Part shown: positions 1-11,599 of the stretch, in pieces | Position numbering within the stretch: the first letter of the stretch is position 1 | How the letters are laid out: each line of letters begins with the position of its first letter | From: Lyophyllum atratum | Lineage: Eukaryota; Basidiomycota; Agaricomycetes; Agaricales; Lyophyllaceae | Direction: 5' to 3' | Assembly: GCA_014905825.1 (NCBI GenBank) | Contig: JACGCN010000006.1 | Span: 186,001-250,000 of the forward strand | DNA: 64,000 nucleotides | Notes under the pieces: model-generated | The model's database searches: none | What the model saw: only the letters and a program-made list of their open reading frames with translations | What the model was told of the DNA's origin: nothing | Made by a program: the position numbers and the translations under genes

Positions 1-27
1 GCATCTCCTATTCTACGCGTTTTTCGA

Positions 28-1368
28 ATGTCTGACACTCCGAACGGCACCGAGTTTAGACCCAATGAACTTAACGTGGCAATCTATCTCGAGCTTCTTC
101 GTTTAAATTACACAAACACAGCTGAATCTAAGGAGCTTCTTGTTGTCTCGGTTTCCCTCTACAAACAGCAAAGTGCTTCGCAGCATGAATACCTCGTTTT
201 CAAAGTCAAGAATCGCAGTGGAGCACATTATTACTTCCGTGTCGAACGCATGCCAGATTTGGGGGTCCTCGAGTCTGCCGCACCCTCTCCCACTAGCAGC
301 TCCCTCTCACTCTCAGAGGCTCCTCCTTCACCCTCCCCTTCATCTACACCTTCCCTACTTGCTCCTGAGCCCCCTCATTCCTCGCAGCTCGCTCCGCGAC
401 CACTTTTGTCGAAGAAGAAAGGGTCTGTTGCATCGTTCAACTCATCCTTGGCAGACCAAACGGCCAAGGACACCATCCAGTGGGTTCAGGAGCCAAAGAA
501 GGTCTCTAGCGACTGCCTTCTAGGTGTCCTCACGTTCACGGCCCAGTCCGCGTCGCTCGCCCTCTACCTTTACCACATTGTCATCCTGGCGGCCACCTTC
601 CATAAGAGCCATGAGCGGTACCAGTTGCTCTCTCATAACTGTTACCACTTGTCAGGAGTCATGATGAAGGTGCTCGAGTCGGCGTACGAGTCCCGCATGG
701 TGAAGGAGATGGATATCCCGCCTTTATTGCAGAAGGGCTCGTGGTTTATAATAGGCCGAACGTTCAATCCAGAGGAGAAGGAACACACCAACGACATCAA
801 GAAGCTGATAGTTAAGTTTGACGCGGCGGTTAAGGAGTTTGAACAAGTGGTACGCGATTTGAATTTGTCGATCGACAATTTCTGACTTTGCTTTCAGCTG
901 GTGACGAAGGAGGAGAAGAAGAGGGAGGAGGAGGAGAGCAAGAAAGAGGTCAGGGCGAAGGAGAGGGAGATTGCGGCGGCGAAGAAGGATAGCGAGGCGG
1001 CGAAGAAGGATAGCGAGGTGGCGAAGAAGGATAGCGAGGCGGCGAAGAAGGATAGCGAGGTGGCGAAGAAGGATAGCGAGGCGGCAAAGAAGGAGAGCGA
1101 GGCGGCGAAGAAGGAGAGCGAGGCGGCAAAGAAGGAGAGCGAGGCGGCGAAGAAGGAGAGCGAGGCGGCAAAGAAGGAGAGCGAGGCGGCGAAGAAGGAG
1201 AGCGAGGCGGCGAAGAAGGAGAGCGAGGCAGCGAAGAAGGAGAGCGAGGCAGCGAAGGAGGCAGCAAGGGCGAAGGACAGGGAGATTGAGCTAATGAAGG
1301 AGATGATTGAACGACTGCAGGCCGAAGTCGGACTGGGAAAGAAAGACAAAGCCTTGTCGCAAGCTTAG
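28..1368 (+). CDS. Unknown protein with C-terminal Ala-Lys-Ser-Glu coiled-coil repeat
   Basis: Two exons are visible, 28-849 and 898-1368. The 48-nt intron (GT at 850, CTGAC branch point, TTTCAG acceptor at 897) joins in phase 0, giving about 431 residues. The start ATG at 28 is the first in frame. The N-terminal 60 residues are globular, followed by a Ser/Pro-rich linker (about residues 88-130). A conserved-looking block around residues 200-220 contains a His-Asn-Cys triplet that resembles motifs in cysteine-hydrolase-like folds, but I cannot assign catalysis. The second exon is almost pure charged helix built of thirteen 7-residue units (EAAKKES type), predicted to form a long single helix or coiled coil. 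I do not recognise the family. Agaricomycete genomes contain many such proteins of unknown function. Confidence 0.72.
973..1245 (+). repeat. Coding minisatellite, 13 units of 21 bp
   Basis: Thirteen consecutive 21-bp units encode the heptad [EA][AV]AKK[DE]S. The first five units carry Asp and the next eight carry Glu, so the array appears to have grown by homogenisation of a late variant. Because 21 is divisible by three, copy-number changes keep the host gene in frame. The same periodicity leaves several other frames open through this stretch; those are artefacts. Confidence 0.95.
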
Positions 1369-4300
1369 CGACATTAGTGTACCTTGCTCGTGGAACGAAG
1401 GAATGTCGCGTACGGTTACTGACATTCGAAATGGTAAAGCGCTAAGTCTTTGTAAATCTCTTGTCACAAAAGAGGTCATGGCATTGATTGCATACAAGTG
1501 TTATGGTCGAATAAGAAATCGAAAATCAACCTCAACATGCACCGCACCTCCGTTGCGCCCCAAGCAACACTCTCCATCACGCCAGTCCCACAGCGCACCA
1601 GTGTCTCGGCAACGACATCCCGCCGCCCCCTGAAAGATCCAAGGGAGGGACTCAGCGCGTTCATCGTCGAATCTAGTAGCAAAGAAAAAAGACACGAAAC
1701 GAAGACGACGGACTCGACTCACGGGACATCACCCACACACGCATCGAAACCTGCCTCCGCGTCTTACCGCCTCCGTCTCCGTCATAGATAGGTATCCTTG
1801 TGCTGCCTTATCCGATACACCATTGGGCCATTATCCACATGAGCCGCAGGACCGTGACCGTGATGTGATAAGTACTGGGGAAACCCGTGGGGCTCGTGGT
1901 TGTCGTCTCGCGTAGCAGTCAGCGAAATATCTTCCTTCTGTGCGCTCAAGCCGAGTTCTATTAATGCACGTTCTGTCTTGTACTATTCTCCGTTTTTTTG
2001 AACACGTTTAAGACTCCATTAAAATCTATAACAACGTGCCGTACAATATTAATGATCCTTGTTCTTGCATCGAACTCGCGCAGGGAACTTGAACGTCCTT
2101 CGTCGTCACATTAAGTGGGCTATACATCAGTTTGTAAGTACGCAGGATCCCTCAGTTTCTTCACGTTCTCTTGATCTGCAGGCCTGATACTACGCAGCCT
2201 CTTGGACGTCGCTGCAGGAGCTGTCCATATCCCTTCCAGAGGCGCTGGGGCTCCTTCTGGCTCCATGACAAGCGTCGAAATCAATTCGTGACGATCGGAT
2301 ACGCAGCTAGTGAGTTCCTTTGGTAAGGACCAACCGGCGACGAGGTACACAGCATCGAGGCAAGACTCCTCAAAGGCATAGTACTTCGAGTCCGTCGGCT
2401 CTGCGATGATGCGACAAAGACTAGCATTTTTCAGCGGGTTCGGTCTGGCAACGTCTTGTCAGGCCACTTTTATAGGCAAAATACACAGAGAAGAGAGCGT
2501 ACCTCCGCATCTGACTGGAGCGGGAGGAAGGACCCTCAGTTTAGCGCGCATTCATGAAACGGCTAGACTTGGGTCAGATGGTTCTTCCATGAACGCAGGC
2601 TGAAAGGCCGTCCCTGAACGGCTAGACCATAGAATCCGGGGCTGGTAAGGAAGAACTACAATTAAGCGATTGACCGAACAAGGAGTCCAATAGGAAGGAC
2701 AAACATGAGACCCCAGGGACGCTTGGCATACGTCGACACCAGGTGGGAGATACTCACCAAAGATAGATCCCGGACGCCGATTGACGACACGTCTAATTCC
2801 CGTTAACGAGAAGATTAACGTCAGAAAACGGTCAAAGTGCGATCATTGTTGGACGATACGTCTCACTCGCAGCCCATGGACGTTGGGAGCATTGCAGAAG
2901 GGCTCAGGGATCGCGGGTAAGCGGTGCAGGGTCTCCGTATCACTCGCAGGAATATCTGGCCAGAGAAGACGTAAGAGCTGATGAAACATACCACACACGA
3001 CACAGAAAACTGATCCACGAGGTCTGATTCCGTGGCGCGCTGAGGCTGACGAGGTCCAAGTGCATACGTCTCCACATGACGCAGGGTATGAATACTTTGA
3101 ACCAAGGTCAGCACGTAACGGCGACGAGAAGCAGGCAACAGACAAACCAGTCGTGCGAAGCCACGCATCTGTTGCGCGTCGAGCGTCGGAGAATATTGAA
3201 GAGCAGGTCAACATGAGGATACCACGAGGAGGACCCAACCCGCCTTTGCGAAACGGGCGACGTGGCTGGTGCGGGTCACGAGAGCGACGCTAACTGTTGA
3301 CGAACGCGGGAACGTGACGGCTGCCGTTGGTCTGAATCAGCCATCGATAACGGGCTTCTTCTGCGCAAAAATGATTGAAAGAACACATGGTATTCATTTA
3401 CCATGTCTGACGCGCTGGTGCGTCCATGGAGTATGTCATCTCAGTGGGTTATGTCATCCGTGGTGAGATGCGATACCGCTTTTGTCCATTTTCCCGGCCC
3501 AAGAAGCACGGATGGAAATTCGTCGGGATGGCGTCCGGCCATGGTTTCGAGCTGCTGAAGTTGGGGTAAAAGACCGATGAAAGGTAGGAGTAGCCACGAT
3601 AACGAGGCATGAAGAGTAACGAGGTCTGAGATACGTGCTCGAGGCCCGATTGTCGAATCGAGTAACTTGTCGATGAGCCTAAGCCAGTAGAATAAAAACT
3701 GGGACGTGAACCTCCTGATAGATTCGTTCTACTGAGCGTCCAGCGAGGACGCATGTATGTAACCAATGCAGCGTCACGTCCCAAAGGATCTAAGAACATT
3801 CATGAAAGTCCAGCCGTAGAAATCCATATCGGGTCTTACCTGCGGACATACGGCCAGCAGCTTGATGCCGAGGAACCTGATTTGCGCTCCTCCGGAAGGG
3901 AATAGTTTACCCGGATGGGTGTTCCAAAGCACGCTCCATCAGAGGGTCCTTGACATGGGCAGCGCAATCCGCATTAGACATGGTATCGAGCGACTCTGCT
4001 TACGACAAGGCTCTGGGCCGATGGTGGGCGATTGCGCTGCGGACGTGGGTCATGTGGGCCGCGAAAGAGGACGTTTTTGAAGGCGTGTCGTACAGAGGAC
4101 GCGCGCGGATGGTGTTTGTAGGCGGTCGGACATCAATCACCCGGGGGATTTAAGTTGTCAAATGGTCAATGGGAACTCCGTTGAGGAGAGTACAGAAAGG
4201 CGCCGTCGCAGTGAGACGTCTATCGGTGCCAGGAACTGCGCTGGCCGCCGTTCGATCTTGAACGGGGCTCGATACCCATGTCGTCGATGTCGATATCGAC

Positions 4301-4881
4301 AGCCCCTTTTCACATCTGTGTCCGGGAGCTCAATCGGTCAATGGCGATGAACAGATGTTCGAGGTTAGATGATTGCCAGCCGTAGTGGCCAAATAATGAT
4401 CAAAGTTCGAACCTATCAACGCTCCGCGAGACCGACCATTTGAATTGGTTCAAGCGGCACGGGGAGGAGGGTAAAAAAAAATGCTGGGAAGCGTTTGCGC
4501 TACGAATGCTGCTGACAAAAGGCGGATGAGATAGGAAATGATACGAATTGTCGCGTCGACCATGGGAGCACAATGCCGAAAGCGTTCTCTAGAAATGAGG
4601 CGCGGGAGCGCAATCGGCACATTGCTGGCCCCATTTCGCCCGAACCGCCTCCTCTGAAGCACAGTGAAAGAGAACGCGCCAGAAGATCGGCTGATTTAGA
4701 CTCGGCGACCATGTGGCTCGTGCGCGCGAGGCAGGAGACGGAAACGGCCGAACACCATCGGGAGAAGCGCGGAGTATGGCAGAGGAGCGGCTAAAAAGAG
4801 CCGTAGAACGAAGGATCAGACGAACGCGAAGAATTGGCATTTCTTGGTTGTCTTTGACCGTGGAGGCCGATGTGCGCCATC
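1369..4881. other. Gene-poor interval, no confident gene
   Basis: Only short overlapping ORFs occur. None has family character and most are under 80 codons. A minus-strand stretch near 3790-3960 shows a plausible 50-nt GT-AG intron and a faint resemblance to a P450 haem loop that lacks the cysteine. I treat it as unproven. The left end directly abuts the large inverted-repeat element at 4885. Confidence 0.5.
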
Positions 4882-4884
4882 AGT

Positions 4885-6050
4885 CACTGGGGGCAAATCA
4901 GCATAATATCCCGGGAAAAATGCTAAACAAATGTAAGAAATATTCTTTATTTGGAAAGCGTTTTTCTCCGTGAAAAATCAAGAAAATATTTAAACTTTGT
5001 TCACCATAATTATCAAGAGAAAACCCAAAACAAATTGATAATATACTCACCATTTTTCTTGTATATGGTTTATCATTTTTCTCAGATATACTCCAAATTT
5101 TATCAAGTGAAGAATTTAGATAATATTTCAAATTAAATAAACATTTTTGACAAGAAAAATGCTGAACAGATGCTACAAGGTTTCAAAATTTGTTCTGCAT
5201 TTCTCCAACATCATGACCGTTGCTAAATGCTAGATAAACTTGAAATCATGACCAAGATTTGTTTTCTATTTGTCTTGAATCGTGTTCACAATTTGTTCTC
5301 CATTTTTCTTCATCAAAAACATAGGAAAAATGGTGAACACATTTGAAATATTGTTCTTCATTCATTCTCAATATTTCTCAGTTTAAAATACAAGAAAAAT
5401 GTTGAACACATTTAAAATATTGTTTACCATTTGTTTAGAAAATGGAAAAGATTTTATTGGAGGGAAAATTGTAAACAATGTTTTAAATTTTCTGCTGGAA
5501 AAAATGATGGAAAAATCATGAACATTATTTAAAATGTTGCTTGCAAAACAGATAGAGGATAGCCGTAAGCTCAGGCTACGTGAGTGAGCGAACGGCTAGC
5601 CTGAGTGAGAGATAAGGCAATGCGCAGACTTGATATCCCTGCCACCGAAGTTGGCTGAGTCAGCCTTGCCACTTATGGTGGCTGGTTGCACGACACATGT
5701 TCTTATCTCATGACGCGCGCTCCGTAGGATACGAGAGCGATTGCCTTATCTTGATATATAAGCTTTTGGTAAGTCCACTGGCTCCTGGAGGCCTGAAAAA
5801 TAGTGTATTTGAGGGCCCAAAAATGGCCAAATTTCTGTCGGAAGATAGCGTATTTGAGACCCAGCAACCCTCAATCTCTGTCATGGCGACATCGCATATT
5901 TCAGGCCCGTCCAGAGTGAAAATCTCTGCCACCAATGTTCGGAAGCGTTCAGAGTATGTAGAGAGGAGTTTGAATCCCCGACTCTCTTACGTAAGTAAGA
6001 GGGAGGGTTTTGTCGCACTCAAACGTGAATTGTCCTGCCAACTCTACACT
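4885..6050 (+). repeat. Left arm of foldback element
   Basis: Matches the inverse of 7771-8935 base for base with about twelve substitutions and one single-base indel. The outer 650 bp is AT-rich and contains repeated subterminal motifs; the inner part is GC-balanced. ORFs inside the arm appear in mirrored form in the other arm and show no family resemblance, so they are not called as genes. The arm ends at the sequence CTCTACA, after which the two sides diverge. Confidence 0.93.
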
Positions 6051-6299
6051 GACCGGTTTTGGTTTTCTGAAAATGAGTTTCCAAAAACAGTTTACTAATG
6101 GGTTAGGGTTATCGAGTTCCTTCTCGCACTTCGCATACCGGATCCCTTGCACTTCGTATATCAAGGTTCTCGGCCGTCATCCCTCGTTGTAATCTTCGTA
6201 TAGCCTGCATCGCCATAGACATTTTGTTCGTAACATCATTATTGACACTTTGTTCTAACGCCGTGTCATTACACGTCGCTCACCGACCTTCGCATATCA

Positions 6300-7640
6300 T
6301 CATCGGTTTTATAAAGTTGGCTTTCCAAAGACGCTTTTCTGAAGACGCTTTCAAATGGCAGTTTTCTAAAGACGGTTTTCCAAGATTGGATTTTGAAAGT
6401 CAATTTTTAAAGTTGGTTTTCCAAAGTCAGTTTTTGAAAGTCGGTTTTCATTCAAGTCGGTTTTTGAAGTCAGTTTTCTAATGGCAGTTTTCTGAAGACA
6501 CTTTCTAAAGGCGGTTTTCTAAGGACAGTTTTCCAAAATCGGATTTTGAAAGTCAGTCTTTAAAGTCGGTTGTCCAAAGTCGGTTTTCCAAAGTCAGTTC
6601 TTAAAGTCAGTTTTCCAAAGTCGGTTTTTGAAAGTTGGTTTTTAAAGTCACTTTTTAAAGTCAGTTTTCTAGAGTCGTTTTCTCAAGTCGGTTTTCTAAA
6701 GTTGGTTTTTGAAAGTCAGTCTTCAAAGTCGGTGATGAAACCCAGTATTGCCTGACCACTGGGAACCATAATTTTTGCATTTCTATGAGTTTCTCAACAC
6801 CCCTCGGAATGTTGCATCTTGGCATGTACTCTCCAAACTCTCCAATGTCTGCTTTGCGAGGGTCACCAAGTTCGACTTGTTCATCAAATCCATACTCAAT
6901 TGGTTTTCTAAAGTTGCTTTTCCAAAGACGGTTTCTTGACAACACAGTTTTCTAAAGACGGTTTTCCATGAAAGTCGGTTTTTAAAGTTGGTTTTCAAAA
7001 GTTTGCTTTGGAAGTTGGTTTTCTAATGGCGGTTCTCTGAAGACACTTTTTAATGACGGTTTTCTAAAGACAGTTTTCTCAGGTCAGGTTTTTAAAGTCG
7101 GTTTCTAAAGTCGGTTTTTAAAAGCCGGTTTCAAAGTTGGTTTTGAAAGTCAGTTTTTAAAGTCGGTTTTCTGAAGACGCTTTCCAACTTCAAAAACTGA
7201 CTTTAAAGACCGACTTTAAAAACTGACTTTGGAAAACCGACTTCAAAAACTGACTTTCAAAATCAGACTTTGATAAACCGTCTTTAGAAAACCACCATTA
7301 GAAAGTGTCTTCAGAAAACCACCATTACAAAACCGACTCTAAAAACGGACTCTAAAAACCAACTTTCAAAATCGAACCTTGAAAAACCGTCTTTGGAAAA
7401 CCGCCATTGGGTCTTCAGAAAAAAATGGGTCTTTAGAAAACCAAAAACAGTTTTCAGAAATCCCTCTTTAGAAATCAGTCTTTGAAAGCTGTTTTCCAGA
7501 GACCCTGTCTTGAGAAACCAGTATCTAAAACCGCTTTTAGAAATCTGTCTTTAGAAACCGCAGAATTCCGCCTTTGGAAATCCGTCATTAGCAACCCGTT
7601 TTTAGAAACCTGTCTTTAGAAAACCATCTGTAGAAAACTA
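6300..7640. repeat. Degenerate 11-13 bp tandem repeats, mirrored about the centre
   Basis: From about 6310 to 7180 the sequence is built of degenerate units of the form AAAGTCGGTTTTC or AAAGTCAGTTTTT. From about 7185 to 7640 the same units occur as the reverse complement (GAAAACCGACTTT). The switch near 7183 makes the array a second, looser inverted repeat nested inside the main arms. A single non-repetitive 170-bp segment interrupts it at 6733-6902. Confidence 0.85.
6733..6902 (-). other. Coding-like fragment captured inside the repeat core
   Basis: Within the simple-repeat core lies a segment of ordinary complexity. Read on the minus strand, it stays open and encodes about 56 residues with normal amino-acid balance (motifs such as EYGFDEQVELGDPRKAD and CNIPRGVEKLIEMQKLW). 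It has no start codon or splice context of its own and is flanked by repeat on both sides. It could be a captured host exon or a remnant of the element's former transposase. I do not recognise the family. Confidence 0.5.
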
Positions 7641-7770
7641 CCGCTCATCCTTCGACTTCGTCTATGAGCTAGGTTGAAGAGAGTATATTTGTCAAATTCT
7701 CCATCGAAACACTGTAGGGGAAGACTTTCGAGAACATTCTAGAACATTCCTATGTAATACGTGACGTGCA

Positions 7771-8935
7771 TGTAGAGTTGGCAGGACAGTTCATGTTTGA
7801 GTGCGACAAAACCCTCCCTCGTACTTACGTAAGAGAGTCGGGGATTCAAAACTCCTCTCTATATACTCTGAACGCTTCCGAACATTGGTGGCAGAGATTT
7901 TCACTCTGGACAGGCCTGAAATATGCAATGTCGCCATGACAGAGATTGAGGGTTGCTGGGTCTCAAATACGCTATCTTCCGACAGAAATTTGGCCATTTT
8001 TGGGCCCTCAAATACACTATTTTTCAGGCCTCCAGGAGCCAGTGGACTTACCAAAAGCTTATATATCAAGATAAGGCAATCGCTCTCGTATCCTACGGAG
8101 CGCGCGTCATGAGATGAGAACATGTGTCGTGCAACCAGCCACCATAAGTGGCAAGGCTGACTCAGCCAACTTCGGTGGCAGGGATATCAAGTCTGCGCAT
8201 TGCCTTATCTCTCACTCAGGCTAGCCGTTCGCTCACTCACGTAGCCTGAGCTTACGGCTATCCTCTATCTGTTTTGCAAGCAACATTTTAAATAATGTTC
8301 ATGATTTTTCCATCATTTTTTCCAGCAGAAAATTTAAAACATTGTTTACAATTTTCCCTCCAATAAAATCTTTTCTATTTTCTAAACAAATGGTAAACAA
8401 TATTTTAAATGTGTTCAACATTTTTCTTGTATTTTAAACTGAGAAATATTGAGAATGAATGAAGAACAATATTTCAAATGTGTTCACCATTTTTCCTGTG
8501 TTTTTGATGAAGAAAAATGGAGAACAAATTGTGAACACGATTCAAGACAAATAGAAAACAAATCTTGGTCATGATTTCAAGTTTATCTAGCATTTAGCAA
8601 CGGTTATGATGTTGGAGAAATGCAGAACAAATTTTGAAACCTTGTAGCATCTGTTCAGCATTTTTCTTGTCAAAAATGTTTATTTAATTTAAAATATTAT
8701 CTAAATTCTTCACTTGATAAAATTTGGAGTATATCTGAGAAAAATGATAAACCATATACAAGAAAAATGGTAAGTATATTATCAATTTGTTTTGGGTTTT
8801 CTCTTGATAATTATGGTGAACAAAGTTTAAATATTTTCTTGATTTTTCACGGAGAAAAACGCTTTCCAAATAAAGAATATTTCTTACATTTGTTTAGCAT
8901 TTTTCCCGGGATATTATGCTGATTTGCCCCCAGTG
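7771..8935 (-). repeat. Right arm of foldback element
   Basis: Inverted copy of 4885-6050. Differences between arms are almost all C/T or G/A, several at CpG positions, as expected from deamination of methylated cytosines or a mild RIP-like process acting after the arms were identical. Confidence 0.93.
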
Positions 8936-8938
8936 AGT

Positions 8939-9934
8939 GGTGTACAGTTGAGTGACAGCTCCCGGAGACTTGAGCAACCACGGGATCAGTTTCTCGAACG
9001 TGATACTTTTGGAGTCGCTGCGTAAGCCTCGGTGAGTTTTCTATTTTCACGAGGCTGGGATGGCGAACAGTGGAAATGAACGAATGTGCCTGGCGGGAGT
9101 TTTAGTCCAGCGGAGAAGCAACACTTTCTCCTGCGTTGTGCGCCCATCGATATCGATCTTCGGTCGGTCAGCCATCGATTAAAAGGCGGCTCGACGGATG
9201 ACTGCAGAGAAGAAGCAACGCTGGTGGCACCTTGCTGGTACCTCGAGGCACACATGAAATGGCAAAATGATGAGGGCGCCTGACGTCAGGGTGAGCGCAG
9301 GGAGCTAACGAAAAAGGTCCCAAATTGACGGCAGGGTGCCTGTCAATCCGATGACGGCACGAGATAGCAGGCGCAGTAGGCTAAGTCCGTATCTCGGATC
9401 AGCTGGATGAGACATTGCGGGTGAGTCGTCGCAGAAAAGACTGTCTGTTCGTTGACTGACACGCTCACGTCAAGCAAAAGAGGCGGGGCAGGCGCGATAA
9501 TAATCTGATTCGTACAGTAAGTGACAGAGGTCGGGCGAGCAAGAAACGAGCCACGTTATGCATGGCTCCACCTACTCCTTTGTGTATCCTAGTCCGGGGT
9601 ACGTCAGCGTACGCGGCGGCGGGCAAGGAGGTCCGATGATCGCGTGCCGTGCTCTACGCATGGGATCACGGAATGCCGCCGAGTAAGAAGCTCGTCAACG
9701 GCTGTTCCCAGCAGCAATGATATGGTTGGGCGCCACTCAGGAAGTAAGCGAGGCGGACATGAGGTGTCTGGGACGCAGAAGGGATGGAGGGATTGATGCG
9801 TGGAGAATGATCGATATAGGCCAGGCGTGGGCACTGCGTTTCTATTCTGCCTGTCGCGCAAGATCCGGTTCTTGACGGGGTTCGTTATCCTGGAGCTTCC
9901 GAACGCTTGCTGAGCACGTCAACGCTAAGGGCCC
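8939..9934. other. Intergenic, no gene seen
   Basis: Only short ORFs are present, with no splice or domain support. The interval separates the foldback element from the decayed hAT transposon. Confidence 0.5.
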
Positions 9935-10304
9935 TAGGGCTGCGCACCGTCCGTCGCACGGCGACGGCCGTCGAATGCACGGCTATTCACGGTGACGGGA
10001 CGGTTTTTTACCGTCCGTGCAAGGTGGTGTCAGCGGCCTCAACGGTACGGGTCGGAGTAAAAGTCGGGGGTTTGTTACCAGGTGTTATTTACACGTGTTA
10101 CTTACAGTAAGTTACCTGTTTGTTACATGTCCCAGAGATCACAGTGTATAAAATGTAAAAAACTCTACTGGGCTTGTATGGTCTCCCAGCACAGCCAGGA
10201 ACCTCGGCAAGGCAACTGTACAGTTTTAAATCAGTTGAAAACCACATACATGCAGATACACATGCACCGTTTTTTTCATCACCGAAAATTACGCAAATTC
10301 CAAA

Positions 10305-11519
10305 ATGGGCGATGCAGCCGCCTTCAATCCCTTGACGCCCAACGGAGTCATCGATGCTTCTCATCCCCATTGGCGAAACAACAATCACCAATTCGACGCA
10401 ATTCCGAGCAGTGTCCAAGGCTATGTTCGCGACCAGCTCCGCATCCCCGCCGTTCATTCCGCCATCCTCCTTCCTGAACCAAAACTCTCCGTTCTCGACC
10501 TCATTAGTACCTCGATTCCGCCTATCAGCAAATCCGAGGCTCACTATCATATCCCCGATGGCCACGACTTTTTCTCAACTGAGAGAGCCGACCCTGACAT
10601 CGAGCTTCTTTCAAGAACTCTTGTCCCGCCGCGGAGTCTTATCATTCAACTCCTTCCTCAAGCCAAGCAAAAATGGCTCGATGGCGCAGAATCTATCCGA
10701 GTTCCCAACGAGACAATCTTGCTTCCGTTATGGTCTCTCCAATTCTGGAGCGACATTCATCTCACAATCGAGCCGGCACGCTTAGCATGGCGGAGTGCAA
10801 TTGATTGGCTCACATCACCAGACCTTTCATCCCACCATATCGAAGTTCGTGATACCCTAGATGCTTTGTCCACCCTTTCGTGGTCAGGGTACATCTCTGC
10901 CGCAAGCGCTGGAAGGACTTCGTTTCCGAAAACCACATTAGCTTGCTTCCTATCCCGAGAGTGGTTAGCTGACGAGCAAATCGATCAAATGCTCTATCTA
11001 CTCGAGAAGGAAATACGGGAGGCGCATCCCTCCCGTGAAATCTACCTTATTGATACCATTTTCACACGTCAGCTACTCAGGGTGTACAGATCAGACAAGA
11101 GCGGGGATAGTCTTTACGATGTCAATGCAGACACTTTCCTTCAGCGCTTCGGATCGACCTTAACTCCCGCGAGCGAGATCGGCGGCATTTTCCACATCCA
11201 CGGCGACCATTGGGTTGCTGCAGCTGTGGACATTGTAAGGGAGGCTCTGGCCTACGGTGATCCAGCAGGGGGTCTCCCAGATGATGATGTTGTTGGTGCT
11301 CTCCCCTGGTTCATCTCAAAGTTGAAAGCACCTTCCATCATACCCCGTCGACCGTCTTGATTCTGAAATCATGCCCTGCCCAACTCAACACTTTTTCGAT
11401 GACTGGTGGAGCTGCGGAGTTTTCAGTAACAATGGCCTAGCTCAATTCTTTATTCCGGACACTCCTATGGTCGGGTCGAGCCACGCGGAGACCGATCTTG
11501 CACGGATGTCGATTTTATG
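10305..11519 (+). pseudogene. Ulp1-like C48 cysteine protease domain of a transposon, frameshifted
   Basis: The first 351 codons (10305-11360) contain a region leading to the catalytic histidine block (HGDHWVAAAVD, near residue 305) and the following YGDPAG acidic residue. The nucleophile block WWSCGVF lies just downstream but in the +1 frame (from 11371). No credible intron separates them, so one base has probably been gained or lost between about 11325 and 11370. With the frames joined, His, Asp and Cys occur in the order expected of the SUMO-protease family. In many Agaricomycete hAT-like elements such a protease precedes the transposase. The function would be element-encoded protein processing or deSUMOylation; this copy is inactive as written. 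Confidence 0.7.
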
Positions 11520-11599
11520 CAGGTTAATTATGGTGTTTAACTCCAAAGTATGTTCTGTAAGCTCCAAACTGGGATACTTAGCTAACCGTATATCCCAGA

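Larger units (their letters stand above)
4885..8935. mobile_element. Giant inverted-repeat (foldback) element with CACTA-like ends
   Basis: The element begins CACTGGGGGCAAATC at 4885 and ends with the exact inverse at 8935. The trinucleotide AGT flanks both sides (4882-4884 and 8936-8938). CACT(A/G) termini with a 3-bp target duplication are the signature of the CACTA/EnSpm superfamily, which in basidiomycetes includes the Plavaka clade. The arms are about 1,166 and 1,165 bp and roughly 99% identical by eye, with about a dozen differences, nearly all transitions. The interior carries tandem AAGTCGGTTTT-type units in one orientation and then the other. No transposase ORF is present, so it is non-autonomous. 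Arms over 1 kb with internal tandem repeats also resemble foldback elements, so the superfamily call is inference. Confidence 0.85.

Noticed and set aside
950..1349. Long ORFs in several frames and on the opposite strand over the 21-bp repeat
   Set aside because: They are periodicity artefacts of an array whose unit length is divisible by three.
3690..3970. Possible cytochrome P450 haem-loop remnant on the minus strand, next to a plausible 50-nt intron
   Set aside because: The expected cysteine is absent and no other P450 motif (ExxR, PERF) could be found nearby; the resemblance is about a dozen residues.
5697..6098. 133-codon ORF in the left arm of the foldback element and its mirror at 7791-8123
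   Set aside because: No family character; the right-arm copy ends differently because of a one-base indel and a substitution, so the protein is not conserved even between arms.
6095..6112. GGGTTAGGGTTA telomere-like motif
   Set aside because: Only two units, internal to a repeat element, with no array.
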